Origin: Candidatus Dojkabacteria bacterium
GTDB taxonomy: Bacteria; Patescibacteriota; Dojkabacteria; JAHIVN01
DNA: 36,706 bases
Direction of reading: 5' to 3'
NCBI GenBank assembly: GCA_028696515.1
Contig: JAQVGX010000004.1
Coordinates: forward strand, 1-36,706
Shown here: one piece after another, positions 30,010 through 36,706 of the stretch
Layout: each line of letters begins with the position of its first letter
Position numbering within the stretch: position 1 is the stretch's first letter
Notes under the pieces: model-generated
Database searches by the model: none
The model's input: the letters and a program-made list of their open reading frames with translations, nothing else
Told to the model about the DNA's origin: nothing
Position numbers and translations under genes: made by a program

Positions 30010-31176
30010 TTAAGTGTAGCTGACAAGGATTACGTTCCGAAGCAGTTGAATACATAGAGTAAATAGAATCATTCCCCCTGCTGTTATCTTAATAATCCTA
30101 TTCTTTGACGTAAGTACTTCACCAAGGGCTTTCCCGATTATTAGTGCCGCAAAAGGATAGAAGGGAAGTAAGTACCATGTCAGCTTAGTTTGTACCAGTG
30201 AAACAGTGAGAAGTAGCAGACAGCTAACAGCGAAACAGCTAAACAGGGGAAAGTCCGTAAGTATTTTTTTCTTGTATTTTATAGCTAGGAACATTATTGA
30301 ACCAAAAAGTATCTCTCCGGAGAAAAAGAAATCACTAAGAAATAGTAGTTTCACATAGTAGAAAACCGACCCCTGATGGCCTTCAAGCACAGTGATTCCT
30401 CGTCCAATCAAATGATATCCAAAGTACTGATTCATGAACTCTGCTCTGTACTCGAAGTACATATAAAGATGCCAAGGGAGAGTAACTATTAAAAATATCA
30501 AAATATAGAAACCTAAAAACGTAAAGATACTCAAAAATTTGAGTTTAAGACGGTTTCTGTTGATAAAAAGATACGGGAAGAAAACTATAGCAGGAATGAG
30601 GGCAAAGGGCCCCTTTGCCAAAAAAGCTAATCCCGTGAAAATTCCTGCCCAAATAAGCCATTTTCTTTCCTTGATTTTTACCTTGAATTTATAGAAAAGA
30701 AATGTGGTTATGAGTAGAAATAGGATTTGAAGAGAGTCTAAGTCGGCTGAGCGAAATGTATGAGTCGCAAATATTTTATTATGTTTCACAAAGAGTTGTT
30801 GAGTTGCCAACAGAACACTTCCTGCGATTAAGCCGCTTTTGTAAGAAAACATCTTCCAGCCAAGAGTGAATGTAGTGATTATGACAAGAAAACCAGCTGT
30901 CGCACTGATAAATCGTACGGAAAAGCTGTTTTGCCCGAATACTTTCACGGAAGCCATAGTCAACCAGTACCAAAGAGGCGGCTTTTCAAAGAAAGGGGTA
31001 TCTTCATATTTCAGACCTAAAGGATTTTCAGATGCCAGGCTTTCTTTTATAACTTTATGATTTGTGTATTCGTCCCAGCGTTCGAGCTGGGGAGAGCCTA
31101 ATTTATAGAAGCAGAGAAAAACTGCTATTGCAATGAAGAATAACAGTGATATTATTTTTGTTGAATTTAAGTGCAT
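30010..31176 (-). CDS. GT39-like (ArnT/PMT type) membrane glycosyltransferase
   Basis: A 388-residue protein with about ten hydrophobic helices. The first luminal loop carries the catalytic-type acidic motif (LERWDEYTNHKVIKESL) and FFEKPPLWYWL, both typical of GT39/ArnT proteins, and FRSADLDSLQILFLL matches their second conserved loop. These enzymes move a sugar from a polyprenyl-phosphate donor to protein or lipid on the outer face of the membrane. It is somewhat shorter than typical family members (about 500), lacking a C-terminal soluble domain. It is the last gene of the envelope cluster and lies 33 nt after the Ig/C39 protein gene. Confidence 0.85.
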   Translation of the reverse strand: MHLNSTKIISLLFFIAIAVFLCFYKLGSPQLERWDEYTNHKVIKESLASENPLGLKYEDTPFFEKPPLWYWLTMASVKVFGQNSFSVRFISATAGFLVIITTFTLGWKMFSYKSGLIAGSVLLATQQLFVKHNKIFATHTFRSADLDSLQILFLLITTFLFYKFKVKIKERKWLIWAGIFTGLAFLAKGPFALIPAIVFFPYLFINRNRLKLKFLSIFTFLGFYILIFLIVTLPWHLYMYFEYRAEFMNQYFGYHLIGRGITVLEGHQGSVFYYVKLLFLSDFFFSGEILFGSIMFLAIKYKKKILTDFPLFSCFAVSCLLLLTVSLVQTKLTWYLLPFYPFAALIIGKALGEVLTSKNRIIKITAGGMILFTLCIQLLRNVILVSYT

Positions 31177-31209
31177 TAGTAGTACATTAACTGTGCATTA
31201 TGTAGTGTC

Positions 31210-33483
31210 TTAGTATACGACAACTCCGGTGTGGCCGAAATAACTCCAGAATACGTTGAATTGGGCAACTGTGTGCGTACGTCGTCCTCTCCAGGGGTCA
31301 TTTGTGATGATGTGTGTAGGATTGCTTGAAGGTCCGATGAAGCCGACTGCAACTTCCGAGTGCATTCCATTTATCGCATAGATACTTGTTCCGCCAGGGG
31401 TTTTCCAAGATTTATCGTAGGGGGATGACCAGCCGTTTTGTCCCCAGACAACTGCCGGGTGTCCTTTTTCAATCTCTTTGGCTAATTGTGAAACACTCCA
31501 GCCAGAGAAGACCTGGTTGGATACTCCCCGGCCACTGATATATGAAGATACTGGCCCCCAGTAAACACCATAACCGCCACAGTCTCCCGTCCCATCTATG
31601 CTGCCAACATAGCCGCTATGAGGATTTCCCCAAACAGTGATCTTCCCGGTTGCGTCTTTTTTACAGACTGTATTATCTTTTGCTATGCCGCTGTAGACTG
31701 ACATTTCACTGGCCGAAACTCCCTTGTATCCCAGCACCATGGCAGCAGCTGTAATATTGCAAGTAAATGCATGTGTTTGGTAATACTGCGGAACATTGAG
31801 GATAACGGTTTGATGCTCTGTAGTGAAGATTAATGAGAAGTTTGATGCAGAATCAAGCCCGTAAACTGTTTTGACACCTGCACCTATTGTAACTGTATAT
31901 GTTGTGCTGTATCTCAAATTGGATGAAGGATTGAAGATCATAGTGTTTCCATTCCAGCTGAAAGCTCCTGCAACTGAGGGACTGATGGAGAACTTTCCCT
32001 GTGCAGAAGTTCTGTCTACAGCCTGATCAAATGTCACGTTGATATTTGTGCCAACACTTATTCCGGATGAGTTGTAATAGGGATTCCATCCAACTACCTT
32101 GACTTTCCCTATAGTATCGAATGAGTAGTTTATTTTCTCTTCAGTCAATCCTCCAGCCTGACTTCGAATTCCTTTTGCAAGTGCAATCTCGTAATGAGTT
32201 TCTTTATTTAGGGTAGTGGGCTGAAAAATAAAGGTCTTTTCATCATCCCATTTTTTCTCCCCAGCGATTTCCGGTTTTATCGAGAAATTTTCTTCAACGG
32301 ATTCTTTGACCATTGGACGATCAAAGATGATTTTTACAAAATCATCGGGCATAATTCCTGCTCCCTCGGGGTAGAGGGATTTAATCAGTGGTGGGGTAAC
32401 GGTTTTAAACGTGATAGTTTTGATATGTTGCCTTTCTCCTCTTTTTTGTATTTGTCCGCTTTCCAAATTCGTTGTAACTGGAGACTGGTAAATCTTCAAC
32501 TTGTAGTCTTTCCCCTGCTTTAATGGTTCTGATAGGTGTAATTTGACTTCATTTGAGTATTCTCTAACCTGTTCGTATTGCACATCTCTATTAAATTCAA
32601 AATCCCATTCTACATAGTAGCCATCATTTTGGTTCAACAACAAAACTATATCGTTCTCGACTGGAACATCTGTTGCCTTATCTAGCGGAGCAGTGTCTAT
32701 GATTCCTGGTAGAGTGAGAGACTCTAGCGTTATCAGGTGCTCGCTATTTGCATAGGTTTCAAAGTAATTATTCAAATCAGTCAGGTATATCATTACCTTA
32801 TCACCCGGCATGATTGTTTCTTTAGGATAAAATTTAACTTTTCTATAGAATGGAAGAAAAGAGAAGCTCTTCTCAAATACCCAGTCCCCATCTGTTTCGG
32901 GTGCCATGTTGATGATCAAATCTTGTTTGTTGATAGGTCCGTCAAAAACTATCTCTAGGGGTCTGCGAAAGTCATCCCAGACCTCGGTTTCCTTTGGATA
33001 AAGAACTGTAAAATTGGGATAAGCAAGTGCGTATTTTTTGGCTATCGCAAAGATCGAGATTAGAAAGAAAAGATTTATGAGAATAAATTTGCCAGCAAGA
33101 ATTGATAAATAGGGGAGGCGAAGCTTGTAATTCAAAAATCTAAACTCCGAACCACCATTTGTTGAATCACTGGTGTAAGCTGTAATATTGATCATTCTTC
33201 TCAGTAGAATCTTGATTTTGTGGTGTATTTTTTCGAATAAGTTTGATGGCAATAATTCGGGCTCAATTTTGCAGGAGGCTGTTTTGTTGCGCTTTGATAA
33301 GATCTCGGCATATATAAGTCTTACCAATTCTCTAGAGTTGAAAAGGAGCAGAAGGAATAAAATATAGATAATAGCTATAGTTGCGAGTTCAAATTTATAC
33401 TGTTCAAGCGTCTTGCTAAAATGGCTTACGAAAGCCGGAAAGACTTGAGCGGTGAGTTTTAGGTTTATGAACAGGTTGTGCAC
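31210..33483 (-). CDS. Surface protein with SbsA-type Ig-like domains and C-terminal C39-like peptidase domain
   Basis: A 757-residue protein starting at a GTG. Two hydrophobic helices (ATIAIIYILFLLLLF about 36-50, and FILINLFFLISIFAI about 135-150) are followed by an extracellular array of about four Ig-like modules of the SbsA/Big_5 type (PLDKATDVPVENDIVLLL, SLYPEGAGIMPDDFVKIIFDRPM, NPYYNSSGISVGTNINVTFDQAV). The last 200 residues are a papain-fold Peptidase_C39_2-like domain with Cys575 (HAFTCNITAAAM), His708 (NGMHSEVAVGF) and Asp729 (ITNDPWRG). Such proteins could cut neighbouring surface proteins, peptidoglycan cross-links or host proteins. The catalytic set is complete, so activity is likely; the target is unknown. 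Confidence 0.85.
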   Translation of the reverse strand: MHNLFINLKLTAQVFPAFVSHFSKTLEQYKFELATIAIIYILFLLLLFNSRELVRLIYAEILSKRNKTASCKIEPELLPSNLFEKIHHKIKILLRRMINITAYTSDSTNGGSEFRFLNYKLRLPYLSILAGKFILINLFFLISIFAIAKKYALAYPNFTVLYPKETEVWDDFRRPLEIVFDGPINKQDLIINMAPETDGDWVFEKSFSFLPFYRKVKFYPKETIMPGDKVMIYLTDLNNYFETYANSEHLITLESLTLPGIIDTAPLDKATDVPVENDIVLLLNQNDGYYVEWDFEFNRDVQYEQVREYSNEVKLHLSEPLKQGKDYKLKIYQSPVTTNLESGQIQKRGERQHIKTITFKTVTPPLIKSLYPEGAGIMPDDFVKIIFDRPMVKESVEENFSIKPEIAGEKKWDDEKTFIFQPTTLNKETHYEIALAKGIRSQAGGLTEEKINYSFDTIGKVKVVGWNPYYNSSGISVGTNINVTFDQAVDRTSAQGKFSISPSVAGAFSWNGNTMIFNPSSNLRYSTTYTVTIGAGVKTVYGLDSASNFSLIFTTEHQTVILNVPQYYQTHAFTCNITAAAMVLGYKGVSASEMSVYSGIAKDNTVCKKDATGKITVWGNPHSGYVGSIDGTGDCGGYGVYWGPVSSYISGRGVSNQVFSGWSVSQLAKEIEKGHPAVVWGQNGWSSPYDKSWKTPGGTSIYAINGMHSEVAVGFIGPSSNPTHIITNDPWRGRRTHTVAQFNVFWSYFGHTGVVVY

Positions 33484-33542
33484 AAGCGTGTTAAATTATG
33501 TTTAAAGTAAAACGCAAGGATAAGATAATTTTTACACTCAGC

Positions 33543-34889
33543 CTACTTATTTAAAACGATATCATTATATGTGTCAAGCAGTGTGGTGTAAATAACAGGA
33601 CCTTTGTCTCTTTCTATGCTGCTCTTGTTGAGGTGTTTATAAACTGGGTCTAGAACCTGTATGTCTTTACTTATCTCGTGTGGATGTGTGAGGTAAGTAA
33701 CAACGCGGTATTCTGAAAGTATTTTTTGGGGATAATTTGTATTGAATCTATCGATCAGGACGTCTGATGTGTAATATAAGGAATCACCTCCATTGTTTGG
33801 AAATTCCCACAAGTTGAGGTTTGGGTAGGCAGAGATATTCTGATTGGATGCAGATACTGGGTACGGCTGTGTTGTGGTACTCAGGTTCCAGGGTCCAGTA
33901 ATTTTTGTATCCGGGCTGCCCCAGATGTAAAATTCCCGGCCAGAAGAATCGATCAAAAAGCCAGTGTCTTGCAATGCCTTTAGATTGTCAAGGTCTGCAA
34001 ACCATCCTCCAGCACGAAAGGATACCGGTTTGCCTAGTCCATTTTCCTCAAATTTATTGATCGACCACTCCAGTATTTGTTTAAATTCCTTGTATGAATA
34101 AGCAGTACATGGAACGTCGTGGCCATTGTCAAGGTAATTAGTCCATTGAGGTTTTTCTTTTGGTTCGAGTCCAGCGGCTTTAACTAAGGTCTTATGCATA
34201 TGAAGATGCATGCCGATTTCGTCTCCAGCCGCTTCTCGATCGAGCAGCCAGTTAGTTAGATAATCGGCTCTTTGTGTGCTGACGGTTCCCGTGTAAAGGC
34301 TCGGATTGAAAAACTGGGTAATTGGTACTTTGTATTTATCTGAGAAGTTATGAAGATTTGCCAGCTCTGTGTCTGGGGTATCTCCGCCTTCCCAGTCCAT
34401 AGTCCATACAACATATACTGGGTAAGATACTTTTACTTGAACGGGATCTGCCTTATATTTTTTGCCTCCAAACTCAGCAGAGGCACTGATTTTATATGAT
34501 CCAGGTTCGATTTTTGACGTTGGAATTCTTGCGATGTATTCTCCTTCGCTTGATTTTTCAAAGGATCCCTTTATTATGGAACTCTCAATTTGGTAAACAG
34601 GGCTGTTGTCAGGGGTGCGTGAATTTTTTATCTTGAAATGAAGGTTGATAGTAGAATAATTTTTTTGAGAAGTTCCTTTTAGGTGCCAGGTACGACTAGA
34701 AGAGAAAGTAAAATCGGGATCTTCTTCCTGTTCTGCGGTGCTGGTTATACCAAGGATTTTACTTGGTGAAACAACTTGTTTGCGGAGGGAATAGATACCA
34801 AGAATTAACCCTGCTATTGAGAATATGAGGGCTAAGACAGCTATTATAAAGTACTTAGTTTTACCGTTCTGGTTATTATCCATCCCCAT
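33543..34889 (-). CDS. Membrane-anchored polysaccharide deacetylase-like protein
   Basis: A 448-residue protein. One N-terminal helix (YFIIAVLALIFSIAGLILGIY) anchors it; a beta-rich domain follows (about 60-155), then a polysaccharide-deacetylase-type barrel. Landmarks are TMDWEGG (164-169; catalytic Asp and metal Asp/Glu region), IGMHLHMH (225-232; metal His), FRAGGWF (291-297) and THPHE (401-405). The family removes N- or O-acetyl groups from polysaccharides such as peptidoglycan, chitin or exopolysaccharide. The metal pattern differs a little from classic NodB (DD...HSxxH). The start codon directly follows the stop of the acyltransferase gene (TAA-ATG), so the two are translationally coupled. 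Confidence 0.8.
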   Translation of the reverse strand: MGMDNNQNGKTKYFIIAVLALIFSIAGLILGIYSLRKQVVSPSKILGITSTAEQEEDPDFTFSSSRTWHLKGTSQKNYSTINLHFKIKNSRTPDNSPVYQIESSIIKGSFEKSSEGEYIARIPTSKIEPGSYKISASAEFGGKKYKADPVQVKVSYPVYVVWTMDWEGGDTPDTELANLHNFSDKYKVPITQFFNPSLYTGTVSTQRADYLTNWLLDREAAGDEIGMHLHMHKTLVKAAGLEPKEKPQWTNYLDNGHDVPCTAYSYKEFKQILEWSINKFEENGLGKPVSFRAGGWFADLDNLKALQDTGFLIDSSGREFYIWGSPDTKITGPWNLSTTTQPYPVSASNQNISAYPNLNLWEFPNNGGDSLYYTSDVLIDRFNTNYPQKILSEYRVVTYLTHPHEISKDIQVLDPVYKHLNKSSIERDKGPVIYTTLLDTYNDIVLNK

Positions 34890-35924
34890 TTATTTGTAAC
34901 GAATATGTCTATAAAGTGTAACTATTCCAAATGAAACCAAAAGAATTGTTCCGAAAGCTGTCAAGATCAAAAAATGTGAATCTGTTTCGAACTTGAACAC
35001 CTTAGCATTGATCTGCAGAATTATATCATGCCAGATGTAGATTCCCAAAGCAGTTTTCCCAAGCTTGACTAGGGGTTTGATGCTGTTGTATTCTTCAAAA
35101 TAACTCGAAAAGTATATCATAAAAAACGAAACCAGAAGTCCGGCTGACAAAAATGCTATAGAGGGAGGCCATCTATCAAAAGTATTTAGATGATAAATCT
35201 TAGGTGTAATAAAATGGGTTGATACTAGAATAAGTAAAGTAAGAATATAAGGGATACTGATTGTACGAATACTGTGACCTTTTCTATTTATAAGTTTTCC
35301 GAAGTACAACCCAAGAAGGAAAACAGGGGAGTATTGTAATAATGGAAATCTGTACAAACTGTCTGATCCGGCAATAATTGAAATGTAAGGCTGCATCCCT
35401 CCCGATATGTTTAGATCGAAGACTGTATTTCCCAAAACAAAGAAAAAAATTGAGAATATAAGTGTAGACGGGAAAGTGCGTACAATTTTTCTGATTGGAT
35501 TTCTCCCTGAAAGGATTATAGTTCCAAAGAGGATAAAGGGTAGAAGAAACTCGGTATAGCCGGGGATTTCAATTAGAAAAAGTATTTTGAGAATATCTTG
35601 TATAGATTCAATATTACCAGTGCTTGATATGAAAGCAACGAAATAGTATCCAGTTATCAATCCTCCCAGTCTTTTAGCAAGTGATTTCTTTTTTATAGAC
35701 CAGTCTTGTTCTTTCACTCCGGTATAAGCTATGTATGAAGATGCTCCAGACGTAAACAAGAAGATCGTGAAACAAACAGTGTTCCCAAAATCCATAAAGA
35801 AGGCAAGAAGAGAAGAATTCCCTACGTAAATGAAAGCAATCGTATGTGCTAGTACCATAAGGGCAACGGCAATGCCTCTAAGGATGTCAAGAATAGGTAT
35901 TCTTTCTTTATTTTTATACTGCAT
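34890..35924 (-). CDS. Membrane acyltransferase (heparan-N-acetyltransferase/DUF1624-like or acyltransferase-3)
   Basis: About 344 residues from the ATG at 35924; a TTG at 35969 is an alternative start but less likely. It has about ten hydrophobic helices. The first carries the conserved RIPILDILRGIAVALMVLAHTIAF, with Arg and His typical of membrane acyltransferases that move acetyl groups across the membrane onto sugars. A later SGASSYIAY and YIWHDIILQ support the family. It would acetylate an envelope glycan, while the coupled deacetylase next to it could remove such groups, so the pair may set the acetylation level. The exact substrate is unknown. Confidence 0.75.
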   Translation of the reverse strand: MQYKNKERIPILDILRGIAVALMVLAHTIAFIYVGNSSLLAFFMDFGNTVCFTIFLFTSGASSYIAYTGVKEQDWSIKKKSLAKRLGGLITGYYFVAFISSTGNIESIQDILKILFLIEIPGYTEFLLPFILFGTIILSGRNPIRKIVRTFPSTLIFSIFFFVLGNTVFDLNISGGMQPYISIIAGSDSLYRFPLLQYSPVFLLGLYFGKLINRKGHSIRTISIPYILTLLILVSTHFITPKIYHLNTFDRWPPSIAFLSAGLLVSFFMIYFSSYFEEYNSIKPLVKLGKTALGIYIWHDIILQINAKVFKFETDSHFLILTAFGTILLVSFGIVTLYRHIRYK

Positions 35925-36018
35925 ATGAACTGAACTGATAAGACATAGTTTAGCAGATTTGACATGCAAGGTTAATCTTGGCTGTCAAATTCCTCGATTT
36001 TCTGAATCGCTTAAAGGA

Positions 36019-36549
36019 TTAGTTGGTTTTCTCAACTGGGAGATATTCTTCGGAGTATTTGTCGACAATCTGATTGATCATTGCAGTTGTTGAAGGATCA
36101 TCCTCTACTTTTATCTCGATGAGCCGGGTACCTACAGAATTAGCTTCTTCGTAAATTTCTCTTTTATATCTATCGGCAAAACGTGTTCCGATGATGATTT
36201 GATCAACCAATAAATTCTTGTATAACTCAGTATGGCTTATAGAATCGTGGGGGATATTTTTCACAAAGGCTGCATCAACGCAATTCAATTCACTGATAAT
36301 TTCCATTCTGTGCTCCTCTTTTACTATGGGACGTTTGCAGCCTTTGTAATGCTGGATACTTATATCGCTGTCTACTCCTACTATTAGGAAATCACACATA
36401 GAAGCAGATTTCTGTAAAAGGTCTAAATGAGCATGATGGAAAAGGTCGAAGGCACCATGTGTCAGCCCAATTCGTTTTCCATACTTCTTTAGATCGTAAC
36501 AAATTTTATATAGGGATTCTAGTGAGAAGATAGGTTTTGATTTACTCAT
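36019..36549 (-). CDS. Cytidylyltransferase-like nucleotidyltransferase
   Basis: A 176-residue protein of the nucleotidyltransferase superfamily with the HxxH signature: LTHGAFDLFHHAHLDLLQKSA (H38-H41, in place of the classic HIGH), followed by LIVGVDSDIS, IVKEEHRMEIISEL, and a final DDPSTTAMINQI corresponding to the ISTTxI motif. The relatives are RfaE/HldE C-terminal domains, FAD synthetase-like and glycerol-phosphate cytidylyltransferases, which join a nucleotide to a phosphorylated sugar or alcohol. Being the first gene of an envelope cluster suggests it makes a CDP- or ADP-activated glycan precursor. The exact substrate is not deducible. Confidence 0.8.
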   Translation of the reverse strand: MSKSKPIFSLESLYKICYDLKKYGKRIGLTHGAFDLFHHAHLDLLQKSASMCDFLIVGVDSDISIQHYKGCKRPIVKEEHRMEIISELNCVDAAFVKNIPHDSISHTELYKNLLVDQIIIGTRFADRYKREIYEEANSVGTRLIEIKVEDDPSTTAMINQIVDKYSEEYLPVEKTN

Positions 36550-36706
36550 CGGAAGGTTATCTTAAATATTAATATCAACCGGGGCTGTGACTGATATTAT
36601 CAAAAATAGCTCCAAAGGTGAAATCTGGCCGATAGAAATTTTCAAATTCTGCTTTTAATAAATATTAAATGGATATATAATCCCTTTTTAAATTTTATAA
36701 GAAATA
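36550..36706. other. AT-rich right edge
   Basis: Probable upstream region of the nucleotidyltransferase gene. No further gene or clear promoter can be supported before the window ends. Confidence 0.4.

Noticed and set aside
29944-30054. 37-codon frame beginning MGSVVRQCQAEHSS after a TGGTAAAAT box
   Set aside because: It runs into the 3' end of the glycosyltransferase gene on the other strand, has no ribosome site and no recognisable product.
1-36706. TGA recoded as glycine
   Set aside because: TGA ends well-defined genes, for example dehydrogenase copy 2 at 18742-18744, and no recognised protein needs TGA read through.
1-36706. CRISPR array, tRNA, rRNA, insertion sequence or prophage
   Set aside because: No spaced identical repeats, cloverleaf, rRNA segment, transposase or integrase was seen. 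Short GTTCGAA matches lie in coding DNA or in repeat-rich spacers.

Overview
The window looks like chromosomal DNA of an ultra-small, host-dependent bacterium of the Candidate Phyla Radiation (Patescibacteria), probably on the Microgenomates / Dojkabacteria / Katanobacteria side. The sequence cannot settle the lineage. The clues are an A+T-rich genome, the compact order rpsO-ftsQ-ftsA-ftsZ-sortase-rpoD, many proteins without recognisable family, sortase plus large membrane-anchored surface proteins, and few Shine-Dalgarno sites. TAA, TAG and TGA all act as stops, so this is genetic code 11, not the TGA-glycine code of Gracilibacteria.

Layout. Positions 1-7000 hold mostly unrecognised proteins, one with an HEAIH zinc-protease motif and one pair that may be a frameshifted gene, around a clear YhaM-type OB-fold/HD 3'-5' exonuclease. 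Positions 7000-15000 are the housekeeping core: DUF3467, DUF948-like and YtxH-like small proteins, thioredoxin, ribosomal protein S15 with its terminator, FtsQ, FtsA, FtsZ, a class D/E-like sortase and the primary sigma factor.

Positions 14900-21650 are accessory and the least familiar part. Two paralogous TrmB-type regulators are each divergent from genes for D-2-hydroxyacid-dehydrogenase-fold proteins. The first regulator faces an APH-like kinase and two overlapping dehydrogenase-like genes. The second faces a third dehydrogenase-like gene. All three enzymes have lost the family's catalytic arginine position, and two have also lost the catalytic histidine. A small unknown protein and an RBBP9/YdeN-type hydrolase lie between the modules.

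Positions 21780-23415 look like a vitamin B12 uptake unit: promoter, cobalamin-riboswitch-like leader, intrinsic terminator with a possible antiterminator, a membrane-anchored DUF4430 protein and an ECF-type S component. A secreted DNRLRE/fibronectin-III protein follows. Positions 25784-29927 form a MerR-type stress or drug-response locus: a UvrA-like double ABC ATPase lacking the UvrB-binding domain, a VOC-like protein and a divergent MerR regulator. Both target promoters carry the 19-bp -35/-10 spacer typical of MerR activation and share a core sequence. Positions 30010-36549 are a one-strand envelope cluster: GT39-like glycosyltransferase, Ig-like plus C39-like papain-fold surface protein, polysaccharide deacetylase, membrane acyltransferase and a nucleotidyltransferase.

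Across the intergenic spaces run short degenerate tandem repeats with exact 7-, 8- or 9-nt periods. One octamer family also lies inside the UvrA-like coding sequence, at the linker between its halves. A recurrent extended -10 promoter, TGATATAAT or TGGTATAAT, precedes at least five genes.
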